From Kiloniellaceae bacterium (lineage in GTDB: Bacteria; Pseudomonadota; Alphaproteobacteria; Kiloniellales; J153): DNA of 37,010 bases. Every line of letters begins with the position of its first letter. Within the stretch, counting starts at the first letter, position 1. The position numbers and the translations under genes were made by a program. The stretch covers positions 1 through 37,010 of the forward strand of contig JAJFGI010000086.1 in the NCBI GenBank assembly GCA_021776215.1, given 5' to 3'. The notes below the pieces were generated by a model. That model searched no databases. It was not told where the DNA came from and saw only the letters and a list, made by a program, of their open reading frames with translations. This document shows positions 1 through 10,086 of this stretch, one piece after another.

Positions 1-1272
1 CGCGACCTTGCCTGGCGACTGGGTGTCACCGTCGGCACGATCAGCCGGGCCTATGCCGAGGCCGGACGGCGGGGCCTGGTGAGTGGCGAGGTCGGCCGCG
101 GCACCTATGTGCGCACAGCGATTCCGGCGGTCACCCAGGCCATGGCCGGGCCGGCGCCCGGGGACACCTTCATCGACATGACCTTGAATTTTCCGGCGGC
201 CGGCAGCGAAGCGGCCGCCATAGGGCCGGTCCTCCAGGCGATGGCCGCCGATCCGGCAACCCCGGACCTGCTGCGCTACCACGCGAATGGCGGCATGCCC
301 GCGCATCGCGCCGCCGGGTCGGAATGGCTGGAGCGCTGCGGCGTGCCGGTAACGCCGGAGCGCGTCCTGGTCACAGCCGGCGCGCAACACGGCGTGACCA
401 TCGTGCTGGCCTCCCTGACCCGGCCGGGCGACCGCATTCTGACGGAGGGGGTGACGTATCCGGGGGTGCAACTAGTCGCCCGATTGTTGGGCCTGCACCT
501 GGACCCCCTGCCCCTTGACGCCCACGGCCTGCAGCCGGAGGCCTTGGACGCGGCCTGCCAACGCGGGAGCTACCGCGCCCTTTATTGCATCCCGACATTG
601 CACAATCCGACGACGGTGACCATGCCGGCGGAACGGCGCCAGGCCATCGTCGACATCGCCCGCCGCCATGGCCTGCCGATCCTGGAGGACGACATCTTTC
701 GCCGTCTGGCGCCGGAACCGCTGCCACAGCCCCTGTGCACGCTGGCGCCGGAGCTGGTCTACTATGTGACGGGTCTGTCGAAAACGACGGCGCCGGGTTT
801 GCGCGTCGGCTTCGTCGCCGCGCCCGCCGTCGCCGTCGATCGTCTGGCCAGTGCCATCCGCACCACCTGCTGGATCGCGCCGCCGATCACGGTTGAGATC
901 GCCTGCCGCTGGATCCGCGACGGCTCGGCCGAACGCATCCTCCAGGACCTGCGGCGGGAAGCGGCGTGGCGGCGCGAGCGGACTCTCAAGGCCCTCGGCC
1001 GCTGGGACATCGACTGCGCGCCCGGCGCTTTGCATATCTGGCTGCATCTGCCCGAGCCCTGGCGCTCCACCGACTTCGCCGCCGAGGCCAAGCGGCGCGG
1101 TCTGGGCGTGACTCCCGCGGAAGCCTTCTCGATCGGCCGCCGCGCGCCCTCCCATGCCATCCGCGCTTGCTTCGGCCCGCTGCCGAGCCGCGCGGTTCTG
1201 GACAAGGCGCTGGGGATTCTCACCGAGATGCTGGAGGATCGGCCCCTCCAGGCCTTCGGCTCGATCGTCTAG
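1..1272 (+). CDS. MocR-family (GntR-type) transcriptional regulator with aminotransferase-like domain, 5' truncated
   Basis: The frame is open from base 1, so the gene starts outside the window; the ORF-track start at 79 is internal. The first codons read RDLAWRLGVTVGTISRAYAE, the recognition part of a GntR winged helix. A linker follows, then a fold-type I aminotransferase-like domain. The PLP-lysine motif is visible as GLSKTTAPGLRVGF, and NPTTVTMP matches the usual NPTG-type region. In known MocR proteins PLP acts as effector or cofactor and the protein controls neighbouring genes of vitamin B6, amino acid or taurine/GABA metabolism; the target here cannot be read from sequence. Its stop codon overlaps the stop of the convergent thiD gene. 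Family assignment is firm, specific role unknown. Confidence 0.9.
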   Translation, partial: RDLAWRLGVTVGTISRAYAEAGRRGLVSGEVGRGTYVRTAIPAVTQAMAGPAPGDTFIDMTLNFPAAGSEAAAIGPVLQAMAADPATPDLLRYHANGGMPAHRAAGSEWLERCGVPVTPERVLVTAGAQHGVTIVLASLTRPGDRILTEGVTYPGVQLVARLLGLHLDPLPLDAHGLQPEALDAACQRGSYRALYCIPTLHNPTTVTMPAERRQAIVDIARRHGLPILEDDIFRRLAPEPLPQPLCTLAPELVYYVTGLSKTTAPGLRVGFVAAPAVAVDRLASAIRTTCWIAPPITVEIACRWIRDGSAERILQDLRREAAWRRERTLKALGRWDIDCAPGALHIWLHLPEPWRSTDFAAEAKRRGLGVTPAEAFSIGRRAPSHAIRACFGPLPSRAVLDKALGILTEMLEDRPLQAFGSIV

Positions 1273-2087
1273 CGGTCCGATCCGTCGAAGGGCCGCACCG
1301 TATGGCCGTGATTGACCGGTCCGTGACCGCGGCCGAGGCCGGGCGCGGTGCGAATGGCCTCGTACAGGTAGGCGCGGGCGCGCACCACCGCGGCGCGCAA
1401 ATCCAGGCCCTGCCCCAATCCCGTGGCGATCGCCGAGGCCAGGGTGCAACCGGTGCCGTGCGTGTGCGGCGTATCGATGCGCGGGCTTTCAAAGGTCTCG
1501 ACCGTATCGCCGGCGACCAGCACATCCACGACGGTCGCGCCGCTCAAATGCCCGCCCTTCACCAGCACCGCACCCGGCCCCAGATCGCGCAGCCGCTTGC
1601 CGGCGCGCACCATGCCGTCGACATCGCCGATGGTCTCGCCGCACAGGCACTCCGCCTCGGGAGCATTGGGGGTCAGCAGGGTGGCGCGCGGCAACAGCCG
1701 CCGTATCAGGATCGCCACCGCCCCGGGATCGAGCAAGGCATCGCCGCTTTGCGCCACCATCACCGGATCGACCACCACGGGTATGGCTGGGTCGAGTGAA
1801 TCGAGCACCTCGCACACCGCGCCGATCACGGTGTCGGAATGCAGCATCCCGGTCTTCACCGCATCCGCGCCAATATCCTCCAGGACGAGCCGCATTTGAT
1901 GCTGGATAAAGGCAGGGTCAACCCCAACGACCCCAAAGACGCCGCGCGTATTCTGCGCCGTCAGCGCGGTGACCGCCGTGGCGGCGTACCCGCCCAAGGC
2001 CGTCACCGTCTTGATATCGGCCTGAATGCCGGCGCCGCCGCCGGAGTCCGACCCGGCGACGATCAGCACGCGGGCGGGCGCGGCCAT
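1269..2087 (-). CDS. thiD: Hydroxymethylpyrimidine/phosphomethylpyrimidine kinase ThiD
   Basis: A cytoplasmic kinase of thiamine biosynthesis that phosphorylates HMP and then HMP phosphate to HMP pyrophosphate, the pyrimidine partner joined by ThiE. The 272-residue length is typical. Ribokinase-fold motifs are present in order: GSDSGGGAGIQAD at residues about 11-23, KTGML near 79, VDPVM near 107, LVKGGH near 176, and the anion-hole motif HGTGCTLASAIA near 210. The gene follows glmM by 13 bases on the same strand, so it is probably the last gene of a folP-glmM-thiD unit. Members of this family can also phosphorylate pyridoxine, which makes the neighbouring MocR gene suggestive but proves nothing. 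I see no thi-box riboswitch upstream. Confidence 0.95.
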   Translation of the reverse strand: MAAPARVLIVAGSDSGGGAGIQADIKTVTALGGYAATAVTALTAQNTRGVFGVVGVDPAFIQHQMRLVLEDIGADAVKTGMLHSDTVIGAVCEVLDSLDPAIPVVVDPVMVAQSGDALLDPGAVAILIRRLLPRATLLTPNAPEAECLCGETIGDVDGMVRAGKRLRDLGPGAVLVKGGHLSGATVVDVLVAGDTVETFESPRIDTPHTHGTGCTLASAIATGLGQGLDLRAAVVRARAYLYEAIRTAPGLGRGHGPVNHGHTVRPFDGSDR

Positions 2088-2100
2088 CCCCGGCCCCTAA

Positions 2101-3456
2101 CTAGCTACGGGCGCCGCGGGCGACGTCGGCGATGGTGCCGATGACGCTGTCCACCGCGGCGCCGACCTGGCCGGCATCCTCGCCCTCGCCCATGACCCGG
2201 ATCAGCGGCTCGGTCCCCGATTTGCGGACCAGCAGCCGGCCGCCGCTACCCAGCGCGGTCTCCGCCTGGGCGATGGCCGCACGGACCCGCGCGTCCTCGA
2301 GAGGGGCGCCGCCATTGAAGCGGATGTTCTTGAGGATCTGCGGCAACGGCTCGAACAGGCGCGTCACGGCGCTGGCCCGGCCGCCACTCTGCACCAGAAC
2401 GGCCAGGACCTGCAGGGCGGCGATCAGGCCGTCACCGGTCGTCGTATGGTCGCTGAGCACCACGTGGCCGGATTGCTCGCCGCCGACGTTGAAACCGCCA
2501 TCGCGCATGCGCTCGACCACATAGCGGTCGCCGACCGGCGTGCGCGCCAGTTCCAGCCCGAGGCTGGCGATAAATCTCTCCAGCCCCAGATTGGACATCA
2601 CCGTCCCGACCACGCCGCCGCCGGTGAGTTGGCCGGCCTGATGCCACGAGCGAGCCACCAGGGCCAGCACCTGGTCGCCATCCACCAGCCGCCCGGTCTC
2701 GTCGGCCAGCACGACCCGATCCGCGTCGCCGTCCAGGGCCAAGCCCAGATCGGCGCCATGCGCAACTACGGCCTCCTGCATGGCCTCTGGTGTAACGGCG
2801 CCACAATCCTTGTTGATATTGAAGCCATCCGGGGTGACGGCGATGGGCACGATCTCGGCGCCCAGCTCGTAGAGCACCTTTGGCGCCACCCGGTAGGCCG
2901 CTCCGTTGGCGCAATCCACGGCGATCTTGAGGCCGTCTAGGCGCAGGCCCTTGGGGAAGGTGTTCTTGACGAACTCGATATAGCGGCCGACGGCATCGTC
3001 CAGGCGCCGGGCCTGGCCCAGATGATCCGCGGCCGCCAGACCATCGGCGCCGCCGTTGTCGATACGCGCCTCGATGGCCCGCTCGATGTCGTCGGACAGC
3101 TTGTAGCCGTCCGGTCCGAACAGCTTGATGCCGTTATCTTCATAAGGGTTGTGCGAGGCCGAGATCATGACCCCGAGATCGCCGCGCAACGATCGGGTGA
3201 GCATGGCCACCGCCGGCGTCGGCAGCGGCCCGAGCAGCACCACGTCCATGCCCACGGCGATAAATCCGGCGGTCATCGCCGGCTCCAGCATATAGCCGGA
3301 CAGCCGCGTGTCCTTGCCGATGACCACCAGATGGCGGTGGTCGCCGCGCTGAAACTGAGCGCCCGCCGCCTTGGCCACCGCCAGGGCGGTTTCCGCGGTG
3401 ATCGGCTCGCGGTTCGCCGTTCCCCGTATGCCGTCGGTGCCGAATAGCTTGCGCAT
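2101..3456 (-). CDS. glmM: Phosphoglucosamine mutase GlmM
   Basis: Converts glucosamine-6-phosphate to glucosamine-1-phosphate, feeding UDP-GlcNAc for peptidoglycan and lipopolysaccharide. The ORF opens five codons further upstream, but the family consensus [12 protein letters not shown] begins at the internal ATG, so I place the start at 3456 (451 residues). Visible motifs are the phosphoserine loop [14 protein letters not shown], the metal-binding LDGDADRV (Asp-x-Asp-x-Asp), and the C-terminal phosphate-binding [12 protein letters not shown]. FolP lies upstream on the same strand with about 105 bases between. The folP-glmM pairing next to ftsH is widespread in proteobacteria. Nothing is missing from the catalytic set. 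Confidence 0.96.
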   Translation of the reverse strand: MRKLFGTDGIRGTANREPITAETALAVAKAAGAQFQRGDHRHLVVIGKDTRLSGYMLEPAMTAGFIAVGMDVVLLGPLPTPAVAMLTRSLRGDLGVMISASHNPYEDNGIKLFGPDGYKLSDDIERAIEARIDNGGADGLAAADHLGQARRLDDAVGRYIEFVKNTFPKGLRLDGLKIAVDCANGAAYRVAPKVLYELGAEIVPIAVTPDGFNINKDCGAVTPEAMQEAVVAHGADLGLALDGDADRVVLADETGRLVDGDQVLALVARSWHQAGQLTGGGVVGTVMSNLGLERFIASLGLELARTPVGDRYVVERMRDGGFNVGGEQSGHVVLSDHTTTGDGLIAALQVLAVLVQSGGRASAVTRLFEPLPQILKNIRFNGGAPLEDARVRAAIAQAETALGSGGRLLVRKSGTEPLIRVMGEGEDAGQVGAAVDSVIGTIADVARGARS

Positions 3457-3561
3457 GGTTCCTCGACTCAACGCCGCGAGGGGTTAAGAAAATCGGAATT
3501 CCGCCTTATAGCAGAACCCACCGCGGCAAACACGGCCTTCCATATTGGCCCGCGACCAGGG

Positions 3562-4632
3562 CTACTGGCTGCCGGCACCTTCACTCTCGATAGCGTTCCA
3601 CACCGCCAAGGCCTGCAGGGTTTCCACCACGTCGTGGGCGCGGATGACCTGAACCCCGCGTGCGACCCCCGCCAGCGCTCCGGCGAGCGAACCGGGCACC
3701 CGGTCCTTGGCCGCCCCGGCCGCGGCCACCCGCCCGATGAAGCTCTTGCGGCTAACGCCGAGCACCACCGCGCACCCCAGGCCCTGGAAGACCGCGAGCT
3801 GATCGAGAATGCGCAGATTGTGGGCCACCGTCTTGCCAAAGCCGATGCCGGGATCCACGGCGATGCGCGCCCGCGGAATGCCCGCCGCCGCGCACGCGGC
3901 AACGCGCGCCGCCAGGAAGTCGTATACATCGAGGGGCGCATCATCGTAACGCGGCTCGCGCTGCATGGTCTGCGGCTCGCCCCGCATGTGCATGAGGATC
4001 ACCGGCGCCTGCCGCCGGGCGGCCAGGGCCAGGCTCTCGGGATCGCCGGCCAGAGCCGTCACGTCGTTGACGATCCGGGCCCCCGCATCCAGGGCCGCGG
4101 CCATGACCGCGGCGCGGCGGCTATCGATGGAAACCAGAACACCGGCCTGGGCCAATCCGGTGATCACCGGCACGACGCGGCGTAATTCTTCCTCCGGCGG
4201 CACCGGTGCCGCGCCGGGGCGCGTCGACTCGCCGCCGACGTCGAGAATGCCCGCCCCCGCCTCGTGCATGGCCAGCCCATCGGCGATGGCCCGTTGCGGG
4301 TCGAAGCGGTCGCCACCGTCGGAGAAACTATCGGGGGTGACGTTGATGACCCCCATCACCTGCGGCCGCTCCAGATTCAGGCCGGCAAAAGGCGGGCGGG
4401 CGGCACTCAGCTGGCGCAAGAGGTCTTCGGCGGCGGCGGCAAGCCCGAACCTCTCGGCCCACTTTGCGGCCTCCGCCGCGGCGATCACGGAGCGGGCGCG
4501 CTCTGTCGCCCCGTCCCGAACCACGGCTTCGCACTGCTGAAATCGCAACGGCCCGCCGGCAAGCGGCACGTCATCCGCAGCGGCAACCGCGCCAATCCGC
4601 ACCAGCGGTCGAAGCGTGAGACTGGCGGTCAT
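3562..4632 (-). CDS. folP: Dihydropteroate synthase FolP with N-terminal extension
   Basis: Condenses 6-hydroxymethyl-dihydropterin pyrophosphate with p-aminobenzoate in folate synthesis and is the sulfonamide target. Signature 1 (GVINVTPDSFSDGG) lies at residues 94-107 and signature 2 (DVGGESTRPGA) about 35 residues later. VSIDSRR, GFGKT and LGVSRKSFIG of the TIM-barrel active site follow. At 356 residues it is longer than the usual 270-290, because about 90 residues precede the first barrel strand. That segment is Ala-rich and has no motif I recognise. The start is upstream of any alternative Met near the barrel, and the extension has normal GC3, so it is probably real. A terminator hairpin separates folP from ftsH. 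Confidence 0.94.
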   Translation of the reverse strand: MTASLTLRPLVRIGAVAAADDVPLAGGPLRFQQCEAVVRDGATERARSVIAAAEAAKWAERFGLAAAAEDLLRQLSAARPPFAGLNLERPQVMGVINVTPDSFSDGGDRFDPQRAIADGLAMHEAGAGILDVGGESTRPGAAPVPPEEELRRVVPVITGLAQAGVLVSIDSRRAAVMAAALDAGARIVNDVTALAGDPESLALAARRQAPVILMHMRGEPQTMQREPRYDDAPLDVYDFLAARVAACAAAGIPRARIAVDPGIGFGKTVAHNLRILDQLAVFQGLGCAVVLGVSRKSFIGRVAAAGAAKDRVPGSLAGALAGVARGVQVIRAHDVVETLQALAVWNAIESEGAGSQ

Positions 4633-4668
4633 GGCGTATCGCCTCGACTAAAGGTCACCGGATGCGCG

Positions 4669-4694
4669 AAAGCCCCGCGCACGCACGGGGCTTT
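4669..4694 (-). terminator. Intrinsic terminator-like hairpin after ftsH
   Basis: A perfect 9-bp inverted repeat (AAAGCCCCG / CGGGGCTTT) with an 8-base loop lies 32 bases past the ftsH stop and before folP. Read on the minus strand, the stem ends in TTT and continues TTTCGC, a weak U tract. It probably ends or attenuates the long yebC-to-ftsH transcript. Confidence 0.6.
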
Positions 4695-4726
4695 GCGATG
4701 TCGAGTTACGGCCGTTCGAGCTTTGC

Positions 4727-6661
<1,935 letters not shown>

Positions 6662-6779
6662 AACCCAATCCCCTTCCTCAGCGCGTCTGGGCCCGGTGGG
6701 ACTTGGCCACCGCCGGCCAGGCGCAAATCAAGCCCGCTTTCTTGAGCCTCTTGGCTATTAAGATAATGTGCGTTGTCGC

Positions 6780-8126
6780 CTAAGCAACTGTAAAGGACCC
6801 GGCGGTTAAAGAAATTCTTGGCGAAAAACTGCTGGCCATCATGGTTAATCTCCCGGCTCCAGCTCGCCCGTAGCCCAATTGCGGGACCGAGATCAGCCCC
6901 AAACCGTCGCGAAGGGCCGGCAGACCGTGGGTCGCCGAGGCCGGAATAGTCGTGGCGAATGCCGGTTCAGCGGCCCGCACTTCGGTCCAGCCAGCGGCCC
7001 CAAGAGGACCTACCGTTAGGCCGCCCCGGCGTGGCGCGGCGCGGCGGTGCACCCGCAGGGCAAAGCGATGATCCCAATACAATGTCTCGCCCGCCCGAAC
7101 CAATCGGTCCCCAGCCCGGCCTGATTCGCGCACGACCAGAATGCGCCCGCGCCGCGGCATGAAGCGGCAGCCGCCCAGGGTCGCCCCGCTCTCCAGCCCG
7201 GCGACCACCCGTCCATAGAGCCGCTCCAGGCGCTCCAGGCGCGGCGGGTATTCCAAACCGCCCACCAGCATGGCTATGCGGGCCAAGGCGCGCAGGCCGA
7301 CCTCAGGGGCCGCCGCCGCCAGGGGCGCCGGGTCGAGCCACAGGAAGCCGGCCGGATGCACCGTGGCGGCGCGGGCCAGGACCGTCGCGGTGGATTGCGC
7401 CAAGGCCGTCCGCGCCCGGCCCAGCCGCGTCGCGGTGGCGGCAAGACGGGCCGGGCTCAGCCCCTCGGCGGCCAGCGCCGGCATGAGCCCGCGCAGGCGC
7501 ACCCGGGCATGCGCGGGGTCCAGGTTGCTCGGATCCTCGATCCAGGGCACGCCGCGGCGGCGCAGGGTCGCCTCCAGGCCGGCCCGCGGCAGACCCAGCA
7601 GCGGTCGCAGCACGCGCAGTCCCGGCGTCTCGGTAACCGCCGCCATCGCCGCCAAGCCGTCGAGACCGCTGCCCCGGCCGAGGCGCAGCAGGAAGGTCTC
7701 GGCCTGGTCCTCCAGTTGATGGCCGAGCGCCAGATGCAGGATCCCCTGGCGGGCGCACCAGTCGCCGAGCAAGCCATAGCGGGCCCGCCGGGCCGCCGCC
7801 TGCACGTTCGCGGTCGGCTTGGCGCCGCGCCAGCGCAGCACCCGGTGGGGCACGCCGAGCGGACGCAAGGTCCGGCCGACTTGCGCCGCCTCGGCCGCCG
7901 ATCCCCGGCGCAGGCCGTGATCGACGGTCAGTGCGGTCATGGTGCCGCCGCGCGCCGACACCCAGCGGTGCAGCAGCACGGCGAGCGCCATGCTGTCGGC
8001 ACCGCCGGAGACGGCGGCGGCTACATGTGGCTTCGGTTCGAAGGGTTCGAAACCGCGCATCAGCGCGGCGAACTCGGTCGCGGTGATAGCCTTCGCCGGA
8101 TCCGTTGCCGGCCGGCTCACGCTCAT
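6780..8126 (-). CDS. tilS: tRNA(Ile)-lysidine synthetase TilS
   Basis: Uses ATP to attach lysine to C34 of the CAU-anticodon tRNA-Ile, converting its decoding to AUA. The PP-loop motif SGGADS is at residues 40-45, followed by the N-type ATP pyrophosphatase fold and the DHGLRRGSAAEA segment. GHQLEDQAETFLLRLGRGSGLDGL near residue 140 is typical of the family. The C-terminal 200 residues are divergent and Ala/Arg-rich, as is common in alphaproteobacteria. Its ATG lies four bases from the cpoB stop, which implies translational coupling with the Tol-Pal genes. The cpoB-tilS-ftsH order is conserved in Rhodospirillales and related orders. Confidence 0.93.
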   Translation of the reverse strand: MSVSRPATDPAKAITATEFAALMRGFEPFEPKPHVAAAVSGGADSMALAVLLHRWVSARGGTMTALTVDHGLRRGSAAEAAQVGRTLRPLGVPHRVLRWRGAKPTANVQAAARRARYGLLGDWCARQGILHLALGHQLEDQAETFLLRLGRGSGLDGLAAMAAVTETPGLRVLRPLLGLPRAGLEATLRRRGVPWIEDPSNLDPAHARVRLRGLMPALAAEGLSPARLAATATRLGRARTALAQSTATVLARAATVHPAGFLWLDPAPLAAAAPEVGLRALARIAMLVGGLEYPPRLERLERLYGRVVAGLESGATLGGCRFMPRRGRILVVRESGRAGDRLVRAGETLYWDHRFALRVHRRAAPRRGGLTVGPLGAAGWTEVRAAEPAFATTIPASATHGLPALRDGLGLISVPQLGYGRAGAGRLTMMASSFSPRISLTAGSFTVA

Positions 8127-8130
8127 CGGC

Positions 8131-9111
8131 TCACGAGCAGCCGAGGCGCTGCTGCTCCTGCTTGGCGCGTTGGATCAGGGTGACGGCGGCGTTCTTGTAG
8201 CGCTTCAGCAACTCGGTGAGCGTGCCGCACGCATCCGTCTTGTTGCCCAGTGATCCCAGGGCCAAACCGAGCTTGAGCAGGTTGTCCGGCGCCTTGGAAT
8301 TGTCCGGATATTCCTGGTATGCCTCGGCGAAGGTGACCGCCGCCTGCTGAAAATCGCCGCGCACGTAGTAAGTCTCGCCCAGCCAATACTTGGCGTTGCC
8401 GGCGAGCGGGTCCTGCGGATGCTCTTCGACAAAGGCGCGCAGCGCGATTTCCGCGTCGTTGTAGTTGGCCTGACTGAGCAAACCGAAAGCGTGGTCGTAT
8501 TGCTCCTTCGGCGTGCCGGTGGCGAGCGCCGCGGCGGTCTGCTGGGAGCCCGCGGCCGGTGCCGGTGTGGCCCCGCCGGCGGCCTGCTGGGCGCGCAAGG
8601 CCTCGACTTGCGCCGGGTCGACCGTGCCGATGACACCGGGTGTGCCCGGGGCGGCCGACGGCGCGCCGGCCAGGGTGCCGCTGGGCGCGCCCAAGCTGCC
8701 GGCCGAACTCATGCTTCCGGGCGCCGGCGCCAGACCGGGGGTCGCCTGCTCCAGGCGCTGCAGCCGCACTTCCAGGTCGGCGGCGAGGCGATCCAGCCGC
8801 TCGGCGACCTGGTTGTACCGGAAGGCTGCCTCCTCGGCCTGACCGGTCAGGGAGCGCAGCTCGCTTTCGAACTGCGAGAGCCGCAGCTCGATCCGGGCCA
8901 GCGCGGTGGAGCCGCCGCCACCGTCGGCGACCGGAAGTTCCACCGGCTCGGGCGGCGTCTCGCCGCGGTAGACTTGCCGCTGCAGGGTGATCAATTCCCG
9001 CTGCAGCCGGTCGATTCGGTCGACCAGACCTTGCAGTTGAGAGTCCTGTGCCAAGGCGGGCGGCCCGGCGACCAGCAAAAGCGCGGCGAATATCAAGGCG
9101 ATCTTGGACAT
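8131..9111 (-). CDS. cpoB: Cell division coordinator CpoB (YbgF), TPR protein of the Tol-Pal system
   Basis: A periplasmic protein that in E. coli links Tol-Pal-driven outer-membrane constriction to septal peptidoglycan synthesis. The ORF opens 14 codons earlier, but MSKIALIFAALLLVAGPPAL is a clean signal peptide with an ALA-Q-like cleavage region, so I place the start at 9111 (326 residues). After the signal comes a coiled-coil trimerisation segment (residues about 20-110, heptad-rich around RIDRLQRELITLQRQV), then a Gly/Ala/Pro-rich linker. Three TPR-like repeats follow from about YDHAFGLLSQANYNDAEIAL to the end. A spacer of about 314 bases with strong hairpins separates it from pal, so it may have its own promoter. 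Confidence 0.94.
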   Translation of the reverse strand: MSKIALIFAALLLVAGPPALAQDSQLQGLVDRIDRLQRELITLQRQVYRGETPPEPVELPVADGGGGSTALARIELRLSQFESELRSLTGQAEEAAFRYNQVAERLDRLAADLEVRLQRLEQATPGLAPAPGSMSSAGSLGAPSGTLAGAPSAAPGTPGVIGTVDPAQVEALRAQQAAGGATPAPAAGSQQTAAALATGTPKEQYDHAFGLLSQANYNDAEIALRAFVEEHPQDPLAGNAKYWLGETYYVRGDFQQAAVTFAEAYQEYPDNSKAPDNLLKLGLALGSLGNKTDACGTLTELLKRYKNAAVTLIQRAKQEQQRLGCS

Positions 9112-9256
9112 CGCCCGGAATCGGTCAGAAGAACAGCGAATCGGCGCAGACATCGTTCACCCTTGGTTGTCGCGCGGCCCCGGGGTGGAACAATCGGGAT
9201 CTTGGCCGGGAGCTTGGCCGACTTTTGTGCCGGAATTTCTTGGCGGAATTGTGGCG

Positions 9257-9274
9257 CCGCCGGGGCCCCGGCGG
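9257..9274. repeat. 18-bp perfect GC palindrome
   Basis: CCGCCGGGGCCCCGGCGG is its own reverse complement over all 18 bases. With no loop it could be a protein-binding dyad or could shape RNA structure in the pal-cpoB spacer. GC-only palindromes also arise by chance more often in GC-rich DNA, so its function is open. Confidence 0.6.
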
Positions 9275-9358
9275 GACTTCCGTCCGCTGTTCCGCCCGCG
9301 TCCGACAAGGCTAGTCGGCAAAATGCCACCCCTCGACGGCTGCCAATCGTAGGCACGT

Positions 9359-9400
9359 CCGACCCTGGCCCGCGGCGCGTTCACCGCGAGCCAGGGTCGG
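9359..9400 (-). terminator. Long hairpin downstream of pal, probable terminator or processing site
   Basis: CCGACCCTGGC at 9359-9369 pairs with GCCAGGGTCGG at 9390-9400. After one mismatch, CGCGG pairs with CCGCG, leaving an 8-base loop. It begins 26 bases past the pal stop on the minus strand. There is no U tract on the minus strand; on the plus strand it is followed by GTCTTTT. It may attenuate transcription after pal or protect the tol-pal mRNA 3' end. Confidence 0.5.
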
Positions 9401-9425
9401 GTCTTTTGACAGCCAGCGGCCGTGG

Positions 9426-9938
9426 CTAGTTGACGACGAAGACTCCGCGACGATTTTGCGCCCAGGCGTCTTCATTCGAGCCGAGAACCGCCGGACGCTC
9501 CTTGCCGTAGCTGATCGTCGTCAGCCGATTCGCGCTCACCCCGAGTGCGGCCAGATAGTCGCGCACCGAGTTCGCACGCCGGTCGCCCAGGGCGAGGTTG
9601 TATTCCCGCGTGCCGCGCTCGTCGGCATGGCCCTCGATGGTCAGGGTCACGGCCGGGTAGTTGTTGAGCCAAACGGCCAGCGACTCGACCGTCGCCCGCG
9701 CATCGGGTTGCAGATCGCTCTTGTCGAAATCAAAGAAGACCCGGTCGCCAACGTTCGCGACGAGATGCTCCTGAGTGCCGGGGGTAGGGCCAGGAATCGA
9801 AGTTACGCTTGGCGCTGTCGTCGTCGAAGTGCCGGCAGTCGAGCCACCGCCCGCCGCCCCCCCGGACTCTTCGGACGCAGTACCGCATGCGCCCAGCAAG
9901 AATGCGGCCGCAACGAAAGTGAGGAACTTGAATCGCAT
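9426..9938 (-). CDS. pal: Peptidoglycan-associated lipoprotein Pal
   Basis: An outer-membrane lipoprotein that binds peptidoglycan through an OmpA-type domain and forms the outer end of the Tol-Pal machine. Residues 1-18 are a lipoprotein signal ending in the lipobox LLGAC, with Cys18 as the lipidation site. A Gly/Ser/Thr-rich linker runs to about residue 55. The OmpA-like domain follows with FFDFDKSDLQPDA, EGHADERGTREYNLALGDRRA and the terminal NRRGVFVV. The 170-residue length is normal. A GAGAGG Shine-Dalgarno sequence sits about seven bases before the ATG. A 148-base gap separates it from tolB, leaving room for a separate pal promoter as in other bacteria. Confidence 0.97.
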   Translation of the reverse strand: MRFKFLTFVAAAFLLGACGTASEESGGAAGGGSTAGTSTTTAPSVTSIPGPTPGTQEHLVANVGDRVFFDFDKSDLQPDARATVESLAVWLNNYPAVTLTIEGHADERGTREYNLALGDRRANSVRDYLAALGVSANRLTTISYGKERPAVLGSNEDAWAQNRRGVFVVN

Positions 9939-10086
9939 TTGATGCCCTCTCGAGAAGTCCCCGGAATCGGGTGAAGATAGGGTCGACCTAAGGCTGGTAT
10001 GTATGGGGTCACCCTACGAGAAAAGAGAAACGTCGGGCGCGCCGGCATCCTGTCGGCGAATCCGCGCAGAATATACCGGTGCCCCC

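Larger units (their letters stand above)
9112..9425. other. Pal-cpoB intergenic spacer with GC-rich palindrome and hairpin
   Basis: This 314-base gap interrupts the otherwise tight tol-pal cluster. It holds an 18-bp perfect palindrome (9257-9274) and a long imperfect hairpin (9359-9400), listed separately. Short ORFs in the track (9157-9384 minus and plus-strand shadows) lack family features and a ribosome-binding site. I see no convincing promoter, but the spacer is the natural place for one that would drive cpoB, tilS and ftsH independently of tolQRAB-pal. Confidence 0.5.

Noticed and set aside
472-1449. 325-residue minus-strand ORF opposite the MocR gene and similar long ORFs (e.g. 5448-6761 plus, 10342-11526 plus, 31129-31914 plus, 35095-36486 plus)
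   Set aside because: They are antisense shadows of clearly identified genes, Arg/Gly/His-rich with no family motifs; long shadow ORFs are expected in GC-rich DNA.
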